A stretch of DNA of 64,000 nt from positions 62,001 to 126,000 of the forward strand of contig JAEEYP010000063.1 in NCBI GenBank assembly GCA_016288155.1, given 5' to 3'. Positions 17,071 to 25,914 of this stretch are shown one piece after another. The number at the start of each line of letters is the position of its first letter. Within the stretch, counting starts at the first letter, position 1. Both the position numbers and the translations under genes were made by a program. Below the pieces are notes generated by a model that did not search any database, was not told the DNA's origin, and saw only the letters and a program-made list of their open reading frames with translations. Source of the stretch: Clostridiales bacterium. GTDB lineage: Bacteria; Bacillota; Clostridia; Oscillospirales; CAG-272.

Positions 17071-18245
17071 ACGCGGCGGCGGTCATATGCGAATGCAATC
17101 CGCTGCATTTCGGCCATCAGTATCTCCTGTCACGGATGCGTGAAGAGGCGGACTGCGTCATTGCGATCCTCAGCGGCAATTTCGTACAGCGCGGCAGTGC
17201 CGCCGTGTTCGATGCGTATACGCGCGCGGAGGCGCTCGCGTCGGCGGGCGCCGACCTCGTATTTCAGCTTCCGTTCCCGTTCAGTGCGGCAAGCGCACAG
17301 TATTTCGCGGAGGCGGGGACGTCACTCGCCGAGGCGGCGGGCGCGGACACGCTGTTTTTCGGCGCATCCTCTGACGATCCGGAGCGGTATCGGCGGATCG
17401 GCGCTGCTTTGGCAAGCGACGAATTCAACGCGGCGTTTGCCGAACATAAATGTGACGCCGTCAGAAACGGTCCCGCAAGGACGCGGGAATCCGTTCTTCG
17501 CACGCTGCTTGACGCACGGGACCATGATTTTCTGCGTATGCCGAATGATATCCTTGCTTCGGAATATTGCGCTGCTCTGTGCCGTCGCGGTTCGGTAATG
17601 AAAACTCGTCCTATCCTTCGTGTCGGAAGTACGGAAATCCCTTCCTATCGCTGTGCCGCTCTGCTGCGCGAACGCCTCGCGGCGGAAGGAATCGCCGCGC
17701 TCGATTCCGCCGTACCGGAGACCGCCGCCGCGGTCTTTCGCCGCGCATGGGAAAGCGGTGCGGTCGCCGATGACCGGATACTTCAGGAGATGGCATACCG
17801 TCATCTGCGGCTCATCTCGCTGCAAGACGTCGGCGAGTCTGCCGAAGGAAACGGAGGGCTTCTGGAGCGATTGATTGCGGCATCTGCGTCTACGGCAAAC
17901 GCCGAATATATGTATCGCCGCGCTTCAGCCCATCAGTATACGAATGCGCGGCTTCGACGCGCTGCGCTCTTTTCTCTTCTTTCCGTTCCCGCTGATGCGC
18001 TGAGAGAAAAAGTTCGGTATCTGTTGCTGCTCTCAGCCAGTCCGGTCGGATGCGCTTATCTTTCCGGGCATCGTCGCGATTTCACGCTCCCCGTCATCAC
18101 GAAACCGTCCGTTGTACCGGACGATCCGGGTACTGCCGCACAGTACGGGCGCGCCGTGTATGCCGACCGTCTCTATACGCTTTGTCTGCACACGGTCCCC
18201 GAGGCGGGAGCGTATCTCAGAAAAACGCCTTATATCGCTCCTTAG
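17067..18245 (+). CDS. tmcAL: tRNA(Met) cytidine acetate ligase (TmcAL/YlbM)
   Basis: Forms N4-acetylcytidine at the wobble position of elongator tRNA-Met using acetate and ATP. The 392-residue protein starts with the nucleotidyltransferase fold NAAAVICECNPLHFGHQYLLSRM (HIGH-like HFGH). SGNFVQRGSAAVFDAYTRAE.AL..GADLVFQLPFPFS is the family's most conserved block, and RKTPYIAP ends the protein. It overlaps rqcH (ATGA) and ends 12 bases before a bidirectional terminator. Confidence 0.92.
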   Translation: MNAAAVICECNPLHFGHQYLLSRMREEADCVIAILSGNFVQRGSAAVFDAYTRAEALASAGADLVFQLPFPFSAASAQYFAEAGTSLAEAAGADTLFFGASSDDPERYRRIGAALASDEFNAAFAEHKCDAVRNGPARTRESVLRTLLDARDHDFLRMPNDILASEYCAALCRRGSVMKTRPILRVGSTEIPSYRCAALLRERLAAEGIAALDSAVPETAAAVFRRAWESGAVADDRILQEMAYRHLRLISLQDVGESAEGNGGLLERLIAASASTANAEYMYRRASAHQYTNARLRRAALFSLLSVPADALREKVRYLLLLSASPVGCAYLSGHRRDFTLPVITKPSVVPDDPGTAAQYGRAVYADRLYTLCLHTVPEAGAYLRKTPYIAP

Positions 18246-18256
18246 GCTCTAAACAA

Positions 18257-18290
18257 AAAATCCGCACGGTATCTGAACCGTGCAGATTTT
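18257..18290. terminator. Bidirectional intrinsic terminator
   Basis: A 14-base stem with one mismatch (AAAATC-GCACGGT / ACCGTGC-GATTTT) around loop ATCTGA is flanked by an A run on the left and CTTTTTT on the right. It terminates tmcAL on plus and the DUF378 gene on minus. Confidence 0.9.
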
Positions 18291-18298
18291 CTTTTTTG

Positions 18299-18505
18299 TC
18301 AACCCTCGACTTCTTCGCGGGAACGGAAGAGCAGAGAAATGCACCAAAGTCCGGCAAGTGCAACGAGCGTGTACACGATGCGGCTGACGGTCGCGTTCTG
18401 ACCGCCGAACAACCAGGAAACGATGTCAAACTGGAAGAGTCCGATACTTCCCCAGTTGACCGCGCCGATGATCACAAGTATGAGCGAAATCTTGTCTATG
18501 AGCAT
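18299..18505 (-). CDS. DUF378 two-span membrane protein
   Basis: A small protein of about 68 residues with two transmembrane helices. The DUF378 hallmark is LILVIIGAVNWGSIGLFQFDIV followed by LFGG and IVYTLVALAGLWCI. Function is unknown. The frame is open back to a TTG at 18547 (82 residues), but the extra N-terminus is only basic. The ATG at 18505 gives the normal family length; it lacks an adjacent ribosome-binding site. A GGGGAG sits 26-31 bases upstream, separated by a GC-rich hairpin. Confidence 0.78.
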   Translation of the reverse strand: MLIDKISLILVIIGAVNWGSIGLFQFDIVSWLFGGQNATVSRIVYTLVALAGLWCISLLFRSREEVEG

Positions 18506-18617
18506 GCGTTTTTTGTTGCGGCGGTGCCCGCCGCTCCCCTTTTTCAAATGATCCGCATGATACAGCGGAGGCCGCTTCTATCATGTGCAGCATGCGCATG
18601 GATTATCAGTGGAAATA

Positions 18618-19277
18618 TCATCCAAGATCCCCATCATCTTCCGGATCGTGCAAAATCAAGGGAACAGCGTCGCCGAGCCGGTCGATCATCGGGTATCCGC
18701 AGGCGGCGAGTGTCTCCCGGGACGCGTGTCCGCCGGTAAAAAGGATACAGGAAGCGCCGATCGTGCGGGCGGTGCAGGCATCGTGCGGCGTATCTCCGAT
18801 CAGGAACGCATTCCGGCAGGCGTCTCCCAGACGCCTGCGCGCCATATCCGCTTTTCCCGCCGCATAGATGTTGTCCAGTGCAAGGATCTCGTCAAAGCAT
18901 CCCTCGAGACCGAGCATCGAAAGCTGGCGGTGCAGCATCCCGCTTTCCGACGAGGAGAGGATGCACTGCCGAACGCCGCGTTGCCGCAGAGACTCCCACG
19001 CGTCCGTAAATCCGTCGTTGAGACGAAGCGAGGAGAGACCGTCCGTATAGTTGGCGACCCACTCTACCGCGAGCACTTCGTACGGTTCCCGTTCAAAATC
19101 GAAGCCGAGCGCACGGTAATACTCGATGATGGGGAAGGTGAACACGGAACGATACGCTTCGACGGAGGATATAACGGGAAGACCGCGCTTTTCCAGCATA
19201 CGGTTCACGGAACGGATACCGAGCGCGACGTCGTCAACGATCGTCCCGTTGAAATCCCAGAAAACGGTCGGATTCAT
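18618..19277 (-). CDS. HAD-family hydrolase (phosphoglycolate-phosphatase-like)
   Basis: A 219-residue haloacid-dehalogenase phosphatase. Motif I is DFNGTIVDD (residues 8-16; the acid-base aspartate is replaced by N in the DxN form, seen in some family members), motif II is ILSSSES, motif III a lysine in AAGKADM and motif IV IGDTPHDA. The small helical cap lies between. Substrate unknown. It is a single gene divergent from sigK. Confidence 0.85.
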   Translation of the reverse strand: MNPTVFWDFNGTIVDDVALGIRSVNRMLEKRGLPVISSVEAYRSVFTFPIIEYYRALGFDFEREPYEVLAVEWVANYTDGLSSLRLNDGFTDAWESLRQRGVRQCILSSSESGMLHRQLSMLGLEGCFDEILALDNIYAAGKADMARRRLGDACRNAFLIGDTPHDACTARTIGASCILFTGGHASRETLAACGYPMIDRLGDAVPLILHDPEDDGDLG

Positions 19278-19325
19278 AGATTATCGCCTTTCTGCCCTCC
19301 GTCCGCAATTCCCCGCGCGATGACG

Positions 19326-19333
19326 CATATAAT
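19326..19333 (+). promoter_or_regulatory. Possible sigma-E-type -10 element of sigK
   Basis: CATATAAT matches seven of eight positions of the sigma-E -10 consensus CATACAMT and lies about 36 bases before the sigK start. No good -35 is visible. That would fit activation by SpoIIID, as known for sigK in Bacillus. A sigma-A -10 reading (TATAAT within it) cannot be excluded. Confidence 0.4.
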
Positions 19334-19368
19334 GCAGGGAGTCCACAAGCAGCGGAGGTATCATAATC

Positions 19369-20076
19369 ATGGTGATTGCCGAACTTCTTGCGCTTTTGAG
19401 CGGCGGGATCAGTTACCTCATATTGAGCGTGTCATCCGGTCAGAAATTTCCGCCGCCGCTCTCGCAGCAGCGGGAGACGGAGCTGTTCAGCAAAATGCGC
19501 GAAGAAAACGATACGGAAGCGCGCGCGCTGCTCATCGAGCACAATCTGCGCCTTGTCGCGCATATCGTCCGCAAATACTACTCGTCACAGGCAGGACAGG
19601 AAGATCTGTTGTCCATCGGGACGATCGGTCTGATCAAGGCAGTCGATTCGTTCAACCGAAAAAACGGCGCGCGCTTTGCGACGTATGCCGCGAAGTGCAT
19701 CCAGAACGAGATCCTTATGGCGTTTCGCGCGCAGAAAAAGAATCAGTGTGAGGTCTCCATCGACGACGCTATTGAAACGGACAGAGACGGAAATCCGCTG
19801 ACGTACGTCGACGTGGTGCGCGTGGAGGACACGATCGCGGAGGACATCGACGTACGTTGGAAGATCGCGCGCGTGATACGATACGTTAAACGTTTTCTGA
19901 GCAAGCGGGAGCGGGAGATCATCGTTCTTCGCTACGGTCTCGGCAACGAAAAGCCGATCACGCAGCGCGAAGTCGCCGAACGGCTCGGGATCTCCCGTTC
20001 CTATGTCTCGCGGATAGAAAAAAACGTTCTATCCCGGATCAGCGACTATCTGGAACATGGAACGGACGGGAGATGA
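19369..20076 (+). CDS. sigK: Mother-cell sporulation sigma factor SigK
   Basis: A 235-residue sigma-70-family factor directing late mother-cell transcription. A hydrophobic pro-sequence (MVIAELLALLSGGISYLIL) precedes KFPPPLS. Region 2 has EARALLIEHNLRLVAHIVRKYY and EDLLSIGTIGLIKAVDSF, and region 4.2 has ITQREVAERLGISRSYVSRIEK. The coding frame is continuous, with no skin-type prophage element splitting it, so activation should rely on pro-sequence removal. AGCGGAGG lies upstream of the ATG. Confidence 0.94.
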   Translation: MVIAELLALLSGGISYLILSVSSGQKFPPPLSQQRETELFSKMREENDTEARALLIEHNLRLVAHIVRKYYSSQAGQEDLLSIGTIGLIKAVDSFNRKNGARFATYAAKCIQNEILMAFRAQKKNQCEVSIDDAIETDRDGNPLTYVDVVRVEDTIAEDIDVRWKIARVIRYVKRFLSKREREIIVLRYGLGNEKPITQREVAERLGISRSYVSRIEKNVLSRISDYLEHGTDGR

Positions 20077-20087
20077 GAGGAGAAGAG

Positions 20088-20109
20088 AAGTCCGCCGTCG
20101 GGCGGACTT
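20088..20109. terminator. Terminator between sigK and tatD
   Basis: A nine-base perfect stem AAGTCCGCC / GGCGGACTT with loop GTCG lies between the sigK stop and the tatD stop. T tracts on both sides are short, so it may act on both converging genes with moderate strength. Confidence 0.7.
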
Positions 20110-20112
20110 TCT

Positions 20113-20901
20113 TCATTCCTGCAGCGCGAACAGGGTGCAGGCGTTCTTATACGTGCGTGCCGCCATCTCTTCATACGATGTGCCGCAGGCGTCGGCAACG
20201 GCGCGGACGGTGCAGGGAAGGAGGGCGGATGAATTGATCTCTCCGCGGTGCGGGACGGGCGGCAGATACGGCGCGTCCGTTTCCGCAAGGATCCGCTCCG
20301 GCGGGACAGCCGCGGCGGCCTCGCGGAGATGACGGGCGTTTTTATAGGTGATCGGACCGGAAAAGGAGATATACCATCCTGCGGCGGCAAGCTGCCGCGC
20401 CATTTCCGCGCTGCCGCTGAAGCTGTGAAAGACGCCCGTTACGTTGGGGTGGAGCCGTACAAGTTCCAACGTATCCCCGTGCGCTTCACGGTCGTGGACG
20501 ATCACGGGAAGGCGAACTTCCTCAGCCAGGGAGAGCTGCAGATCGAAGATCCGTTTCTGTCGCTCGCGGCCGTCCGGATCCCAGTGATAATCGAGTCCGA
20601 TCTCTCCGATCGCGACTGCTTTGGAAGAAGAAGACAAGCGTCGCAGCGCGTCGAGCGTCGCCATCAGATCCGTGTCAGGCACCTCGAGCGAATCCGTCGG
20701 ATGGAGACCGACGGAGGCGACCATACCGGGGAAGCATGCGCACAAGGCGAGCGACGCTTCGGAGGCGGACACGGAGGTACCGGCGTTGAGGATCCTCGTG
20801 ACGCCCGCCGCGCGTGCGTCGTTGAGCGCCTGCGCCGCTCCTCCCGGATATTCCGCTTCAAAGCGCGGATCGTTGTAATGTGCGTGCGAATCGAACAGCA
20901 T
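20113..20901 (-). CDS. tatD: TatD-family metal-dependent DNase
   Basis: A 262-residue TIM-barrel hydrolase of the TatD/YabD family, with 3-prime to 5-prime exonuclease activity in characterised members. Metal ligands appear in order: FDSHAHYND (HxH), GEIGLDYHWD, PVIVHDREAH, FHSFSG and AETDAPYLPP. I start at the ATG at 20901, two bases after the metG stop; the longer frame overlaps metG and is not coding. The metG-tatD order is the standard one in Firmicutes. Confidence 0.94.
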   Translation of the reverse strand: MLFDSHAHYNDPRFEAEYPGGAAQALNDARAAGVTRILNAGTSVSASEASLALCACFPGMVASVGLHPTDSLEVPDTDLMATLDALRRLSSSSKAVAIGEIGLDYHWDPDGRERQKRIFDLQLSLAEEVRLPVIVHDREAHGDTLELVRLHPNVTGVFHSFSGSAEMARQLAAAGWYISFSGPITYKNARHLREAAAAVPPERILAETDAPYLPPVPHRGEINSSALLPCTVRAVADACGTSYEEMAARTYKNACTLFALQE

Positions 20902-20903
20902 CG

Positions 20904-22859
20904 TCAGTGCACACGCTCGCCGAGCGGCGTGTCGTCGGCAAGAAATACGACGCGGATCTGTTCTTCTCCGCTGGCGAGGATCATACCGTTCGATTCGACG
21001 CCGCAGAGCGTCGCCGGCTTCAGGTTCGCCACGACGATCAGTTTCTTTCCGATCAGCGCATCCGGCGTATAGAAACGGGCGATACCGGAAACGACCTGCC
21101 GCGTCTCGTAGCCGAGATCGAGCAGAAGCTTCAGTAGTTTTTTTGCCTTCGGCACCGGCTCGCACGCAACGACCTGCGCCGTGCGCAGTTCCACGTTCAT
21201 GAAATCGTCGATCCCGATCTGCGCGATCCCTTCCGGCTTCTCCGGCTTTTTCTCAGCCGCGGGAGCGGACGCCGCCTCTTTTGCTTCGTTCTCTTCACGG
21301 ATCTCCTTCATGAACTGTGCCTCGTCGATGCGGGCAAACAGCGGCGCCGCTTCGTTCACGGGTGCGCCGGGCACGGAAGCGCCAAAGGCCGCAAGGGAAT
21401 CGTATCCGGTCTGTACGGCGCCGATCTGGCGGTAGATGGACTGCGATGAGGAGGGGATGATCGGTTCGAGGAGGACGGCGGCAAAGCGGATCGCCTCGAT
21501 CAGATTGTACAGAACGGTGCCGAGGCGCGGTTTGTTTGCTTCATCTTTGGCAAGCGCCCACGGCGTCGTCTCGTCGACGTACTTGTTCGCGCGGCGCAGA
21601 AACTGCACGACGGCTTCGATCGCATCGGCGATATGGTAGTCGTCCATGGCGTCAGTGAACGCCTGCACGGCGGACAGCGCCGCCGCGTGCAGCTCTACAT
21701 CCGTGCCTTCTTCACCGGAAGGCGCCGGGATCACGCCGCCGAAGTATTTTTTCGTCATGGCGACGGTACGACTCACCAGATTGCCGAGCGTGTTCGCCAG
21801 ATCGGAATTGTAGCGGTTCACGATATTCTCGTAGGTAACGGAGCCGTCGTTGACGTACGGCATCTCCGCCAGGGCGTAATAACGCACGCCGTCCACGGTG
21901 ATGCGGCGCGCGAGATCGTCCGCATAGATGACGTTGCCGCGCGATTTGCTCATCTTGTCGAGGCCGGAATTGAACCACGGATGCCCGAAGATGAGCTTCG
22001 GGAGCGGCAGACCGAGCGACATAAGGAAGATCGGCCAGTAAATGGAGTGGAAACGGACGATATCCTTGCCGATGATATGCACGTCCGCCGGCCAGTAACG
22101 GTTGAATTTCTCCGGCTGCTGTTCGTTGTCCGGATCGTAGCCGAGCGCGGTGATATAATTGGACAGCGCGTCCAGCCAGACGTACGTCACGTGTTTTTCA
22201 TCGAATGAAACGGGGATGCCCCAGCGGATGGAGGAGCGGGAGACGCAGAGATCCTGAAGGCCGGGCTTGAGGAAATTGTTGATCATTTCCTTGCGGCGTG
22301 CTTCCGGCTGGATGAAATCCGGATTTTCCTCGATATATTTGATGAGGCGATCGGCATACTTGCTCATACGGAATTTGTACGCTTCCTCCGCCGCTTTCTT
22401 GACCTCGCGTCCGCAGTCCGGGCACTTTCCGTCGGCAAGCTGCGTATCGGTGAAGAAGGATTCGCACTGGACACAGTACCATCCCTCGTATTTGCTCTTA
22501 TAGATGTCCCCCTGCTCGTACATTTTTCGGAACATGTGGGAGACGGCGCGCTCGTGATAATCGTCCGTCGTGCGGATGAAATGATCGTAGGAGGCCCCCA
22601 TCAGATCCCAGATGCGCCGGATCTCACCGGATACGCGATCAACGTATTCCTTCGGCGTGACGCCCGCCTGGAGCGCTTTGTTTTCGATTTTCTTCCCGTG
22701 CTCGTCCGTCCCGGTGAGAAAAAACACGTCGTATCCGCGCTGCCGCTTATAGCGGGCGATCGCGTCCGTCATGATGACCTCGTACGTATTTCCGAAATGC
22801 GGCTTCGCAGATGCGTAGGCGATCGCCGTTGTAATATAGAATTTTTCTTTTTCCGCCAT
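20904..22859 (-). CDS. metG: Methionyl-tRNA synthetase with C-terminal tRNA-binding domain
   Basis: A 651-residue class I synthetase. The HIGH-type motif is PHFGN (residues 20-24), the zinc knuckle has CVQCESFF...CPDCGREV, and the KMSKS loop is KMSKSRGN near residue 300. An alanine/lysine linker (around 545-570) joins a Trbp111-like OB-fold (IGIDDFMNVELRTAQVVACEPVPKAKKLLKL), as in dimeric bacterial MetRS. It lies 27 bases after nagA, leaving no room for a T-box leader. Confidence 0.96.
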   Translation of the reverse strand: MAEKEKFYITTAIAYASAKPHFGNTYEVIMTDAIARYKRQRGYDVFFLTGTDEHGKKIENKALQAGVTPKEYVDRVSGEIRRIWDLMGASYDHFIRTTDDYHERAVSHMFRKMYEQGDIYKSKYEGWYCVQCESFFTDTQLADGKCPDCGREVKKAAEEAYKFRMSKYADRLIKYIEENPDFIQPEARRKEMINNFLKPGLQDLCVSRSSIRWGIPVSFDEKHVTYVWLDALSNYITALGYDPDNEQQPEKFNRYWPADVHIIGKDIVRFHSIYWPIFLMSLGLPLPKLIFGHPWFNSGLDKMSKSRGNVIYADDLARRITVDGVRYYALAEMPYVNDGSVTYENIVNRYNSDLANTLGNLVSRTVAMTKKYFGGVIPAPSGEEGTDVELHAAALSAVQAFTDAMDDYHIADAIEAVVQFLRRANKYVDETTPWALAKDEANKPRLGTVLYNLIEAIRFAAVLLEPIIPSSSQSIYRQIGAVQTGYDSLAAFGASVPGAPVNEAAPLFARIDEAQFMKEIREENEAKEAASAPAAEKKPEKPEGIAQIGIDDFMNVELRTAQVVACEPVPKAKKLLKLLLDLGYETRQVVSGIARFYTPDALIGKKLIVVANLKPATLCGVESNGMILASGEEQIRVVFLADDTPLGERVH

Positions 22860-22886
22860 AATGAACTCCTTTCGTACACAAAGCGG

Positions 22887-24035
22887 TCAGAGTATCCGTC
22901 CGCCGCAGACCGCGCGGACGGGGGAAGGAACGTTTTTGTTATTCAGGATAAGAAAATCCGCGTACTTGCCCGGCGCAAGGGAACCGACGTCGTCCGCGAT
23001 CCCGACCATCGCCGCCGGATTCGCCGTCGCGTACGGGATCGCCTCCTCCAGCGGGATGCCGGTGAAGCGGACGAAATTGTACAGCCCGTTGAGAAGCGAC
23101 AGCGTACTCCCTGCCAGCGCGCCGTCCGTCTCCGTGACGGCGCGTCCGGCTTTTACGAGTACGGGCAATCCGCCGATCGTGTACCGCCCGTCGGGACAAC
23201 CGGTCGCTTCCATGGAATCGGTGATCAGCACGAGTTTATCCTTCGGCTTCGTGCGTGCGAGCAGACGGGCGATGGCGGGATCCGTGTGCATCCCGTCACA
23301 GATGAATTCCGCATAGGCGCCATCCGCAAGCATCGCCGCGCAGACGCAGCCCGGCTGCCGGTGATGGAGCGGGCTCATGCAGTTGAAGGTGTGCGTGAAG
23401 GAGGTCGCGCCCCATTCGATGGCCTGCATCGCTTGTTCATACGTGCAGTCCGTATGGGCGATGCCGACGGTCGCACCGCGTCGGACCGCCTCACGGATGA
23501 ACGTCTCGCTGCCGGTCAGTTCCGGCGCGACGGAGATATGCACGGGGCGCTGTCCGTCGCCGAGCAGCACGGGGAGTTCCGTCGGATCGGGATCCGTCAG
23601 AAGATCCTCGTTGTGTGCGCCGCGGCGTTTTTTACTCAGATAGCGTCCTTCCCAATGGATCCCGCCGATCCGCGCTCCGCGCGGCGGATTCGCCGCGGCT
23701 TCGCGGATCCGCTCCCCTGCGGCCGCCCATTCCTCCGGCGTGGCGGAGGCAAGCGTAGGGAAAAGGCAAGTCGTTCCGGCTTTCGCATAGGAAAGCAGGA
23801 TCTCCTCCATTTTGTCCGCCGGGATCGTGCAGAAATCGTATCCGGCTCTGCCGTGCGTGTGCACGTCGACCATACCGGGTATGATCCAGGATCCGCCGCA
23901 GTCGATGCGTTCGTCGGACTCCGGCATGCCGTCCGTGAGCGCCGCGATCCGATCTCCCTCCGTGAGAAGTTGTACCTGTCGGAAAGAATGCGTTTCCGTA
24001 TCATATACTTGTCCGCCGACAAACAGTCTTTTCAT
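22887..24035 (-). CDS. nagA: N-acetylglucosamine-6-phosphate deacetylase
   Basis: Converts GlcNAc-6-phosphate to glucosamine-6-phosphate and acetate in amino-sugar and cell-wall recycling. The 382-residue amidohydrolase has PGMVDVHTHGRAGYDF, the metal-site GIAHTDCTYEQ and FNCMSPLHHRQPG, and catalytic aspartate in LVLITDSMEATG. It is the promoter-proximal gene of a nagA-metG-tatD unit; nagB is not nearby. It may recycle cell-wall amino sugars released in sporulation, but this is inferred. Confidence 0.93.
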   Translation of the reverse strand: MKRLFVGGQVYDTETHSFRQVQLLTEGDRIAALTDGMPESDERIDCGGSWIIPGMVDVHTHGRAGYDFCTIPADKMEEILLSYAKAGTTCLFPTLASATPEEWAAAGERIREAAANPPRGARIGGIHWEGRYLSKKRRGAHNEDLLTDPDPTELPVLLGDGQRPVHISVAPELTGSETFIREAVRRGATVGIAHTDCTYEQAMQAIEWGATSFTHTFNCMSPLHHRQPGCVCAAMLADGAYAEFICDGMHTDPAIARLLARTKPKDKLVLITDSMEATGCPDGRYTIGGLPVLVKAGRAVTETDGALAGSTLSLLNGLYNFVRFTGIPLEEAIPYATANPAAMVGIADDVGSLAPGKYADFLILNNKNVPSPVRAVCGGRIL

Positions 24036-24086
24036 AATCGCCTCATCGTATCCTCATATCGTCATTGCCGATATCGTTATTGTAAT

Positions 24087-24115
24087 AGTATAGCAAAAAT
24101 ACGCCGGTATTGCAA
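24087..24115 (-). promoter_or_regulatory. Sigma-A promoter of nagA-metG-tatD
   Basis: On the minus strand TTGCAA (24110-24115), a 17-base spacer and TATACT (24087-24092) are present. Transcription should start near 24080. Just downstream, ATATCG and CGATAT form an inverted repeat around seven bases (24056-24074), a possible operator. Confidence 0.82.
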
Positions 24116-24126
24116 GGGTTTTATGA

Positions 24127-25041
24127 TTATTCTCCGCCGTTGGCGGGGGCATCCGTATTCGTACGTTCATGCAGCATGCGGTACAGCTCGCTTTTGGATA
24201 CGCCGCGTGCGCGCGCGGCCGCCTTCAGCGCGTCCATACGTCCGAGCCCCTGCTGCATGAGCGCCGCGACGTGCTCACACGGATCCGCCGGATATTCCTC
24301 ATGGCGTTTATTGCGTTCCGTACCGGCTACGATCAGTACGAATTCCCCTTTCGGTTCCGTTTCGGCGAAATGATCCGCGGCGCCGCCGAGCGTCATGCGC
24401 AGGATCTCTTCATTCAGTTTTGTGATCTCGCGGCAGAGCGTGACGCGGCGTTCCGCGCCGAAGGTACGGATAAGGTCGCTCAACGTCGCGCGCAGCTTGT
24501 GCGGTGCTTCATAGAAGATCATCGTTCTCGGTTCTTCGGCAAGCTCGCTCAGCCGTTCTCTGCGTTCGCTTTTGTCCGTGGAAAGAAATCCCTCGAAGAC
24601 AAAACGTCCGGTCGGGAGCGCGGACAGCGTCAGTGCCGTGACGGCGGCGCATGCGCCGGGGACGGAAGTGACGGGGATGCCCCGCTCCGCACAGAGGACG
24701 ACGAGATCTTCTCCCGGATCGCTGATCGCCGGGGTACCCGCATCCGTGACGAGCGCGCAGGACTCGCCTGCCTCCAGACGTTCGGCGATGATTTCACCGC
24801 GTTCCCGCTTATTGTGTTCATAATAGCTGACCATCGGCTTGGAGATGCCGAAGTATGCAAGAAGCTGTCCGGAATTCCTTGTATCCTCCGCCGCGATGAA
24901 ATCGACCTCCGACAGTACTTTCTGCGCGCGCGGCGAGAGGTCTGACAGATTGCCGATCGGCGTAGCTACGAGATACAGGGTGCCGCCGAGCGTGCGGTTT
25001 TTGTCCTCGGCGGAGAGATTCCTCTTCTTCGGATGGCTCAT
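24127..25041 (-). CDS. rsmI: 16S rRNA (cytidine-1402-2'-O)-methyltransferase
   Basis: A 304-residue tetrapyrrole-methylase-fold enzyme that 2'-O-methylates C1402 in the 16S rRNA P site. Family blocks are GTLYLVATPIGNLSDLSPRA, DFIAAEDTRNSG, ALVTDAGTPAISDPG and VTSVPGACAAVTAL. The ATG at 25041 overlaps the upstream methyltransferase stop (ATGA), so the long in-frame extension inside that gene is excluded. Confidence 0.95.
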   Translation of the reverse strand: MSHPKKRNLSAEDKNRTLGGTLYLVATPIGNLSDLSPRAQKVLSEVDFIAAEDTRNSGQLLAYFGISKPMVSYYEHNKRERGEIIAERLEAGESCALVTDAGTPAISDPGEDLVVLCAERGIPVTSVPGACAAVTALTLSALPTGRFVFEGFLSTDKSERRERLSELAEEPRTMIFYEAPHKLRATLSDLIRTFGAERRVTLCREITKLNEEILRMTLGGAADHFAETEPKGEFVLIVAGTERNKRHEEYPADPCEHVAALMQQGLGRMDALKAAARARGVSKSELYRMLHERTNTDAPANGGE

Positions 25042-25832
25042 ATCTTTGTTTCCTTTCCGGCGGAAAACAGAAATTCCATGGAAAAGCCGTCGTAGATGCG
25101 CTGCATCGCGTCGGTATAGACCCGTTCGGCGGCGCTGCGATAGATGCAGAGGGGAGGCGCGTAAAGAAGGGAGGGCGATGCGTCCTTGACGGCCTCCACA
25201 AGGATCAGGCAGGGCGCCGACGAGGGATCCGGGTATACGGTGACCATACGCTTGGGTTCCAGCCTCCCGGCGCGCAGCGCGCACAGAAGATCCGCGAGAC
25301 GATCCGGGCGGTACACGACGTAAAACGAGTCTCTGCTTTGAAGCAGCCGGGACCCGGCCGCACAGAAGTCGTCCACCGTACCGTTTTCCTCCCGCCGCGC
25401 CGTCTCCATTCTCTGCGAAGAATGACGCAGTCCCGCGCCGCACCGCAGGTACGGCGGGTTGGAAACGACGACCGTCGGGTGCTCTCCGATCGCACGGACT
25501 CCCAGCTTCCGTACGTCTGTTTGGACGACGGAGATCCGCGCGCCGAGACCGTTTCGCTCCGCGTTGCGGCGGATCAGCGCACAGTATTCCTCCTGCAATT
25601 CCACGGCGTGGGCGTGCTCGATCTTACCGCCCGCAAGACAGAGCAGGGAAACGATGCCGCTGCCGCTGCCGAGATCCGCAAGGATACCGCGCGGGATCGG
25701 TCGGACGAACGCGCTGAGAAGATAGGCGTCCGTGCCGAAGCGTATCCCGTCCTTTTTCTGCAGAAGTGAAATATGCTCGTTGACGTTTTCGATCAGCTCG
25801 TCGTCCGCCGTCGGGGGAAAGTCATGCCGCAT
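25038..25832 (-). CDS. trmN6: tRNA1(Val) A37 N6-methyltransferase-like protein (TrmN6/YabB)
   Basis: A 264-residue class I SAM methyltransferase. N-terminal FGTDAYLLSAFV precedes motif I ADLGSGSGIVSLLCL. The N6-adenine-type NPPY motif is in VVVSNPPYL. Gram-positive YabB proteins are placed with RsmI, as here. I start at the ATG at 25832, eight bases after AAAGGGA; upstream sequence in this frame runs through the ferredoxin gene and its terminator. Confidence 0.88.
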   Translation of the reverse strand: MRHDFPPTADDELIENVNEHISLLQKKDGIRFGTDAYLLSAFVRPIPRGILADLGSGSGIVSLLCLAGGKIEHAHAVELQEEYCALIRRNAERNGLGARISVVQTDVRKLGVRAIGEHPTVVVSNPPYLRCGAGLRHSSQRMETARREENGTVDDFCAAGSRLLQSRDSFYVVYRPDRLADLLCALRAGRLEPKRMVTVYPDPSSAPCLILVEAVKDASPSLLYAPPLCIYRSAAERVYTDAMQRIYDGFSMEFLFSAGKETKI

Positions 25833-25863
25833 CGCAGTCCCTTTCGTGATGATCGGTATGCAA

Positions 25864-25890
25864 CAAAAACCGCGCACGAGGCGCGGTTTT
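25864..25890 (-). terminator. Intrinsic terminator of the ferredoxin gene
   Basis: A ten-base perfect stem (AAAACCGCGC / GCGCGGTTTT) with loop ACGAG is followed on the minus strand by a T-rich tail. It isolates the ferredoxin transcript from trmN6-rsmI. Confidence 0.88.
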
Positions 25891-25914
25891 CGCTGCATGT
25901 ACGGTTTCCTTGGA

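Noticed and set aside
19369-20076. Skin-type prophage insertion in sigK
   Set aside because: The reading frame is continuous from the pro-sequence to the helix-turn-helix.
20904-24126. T-box or SAM riboswitch for metG
   Set aside because: metG begins 27 bases after nagA, leaving no space for a leader; the nagA leader is also too short.
22536-24260. A 574-codon plus-strand frame opposite metG and nagA
   Set aside because: It runs across two well-defined genes and their gap, and has no recognised domain.
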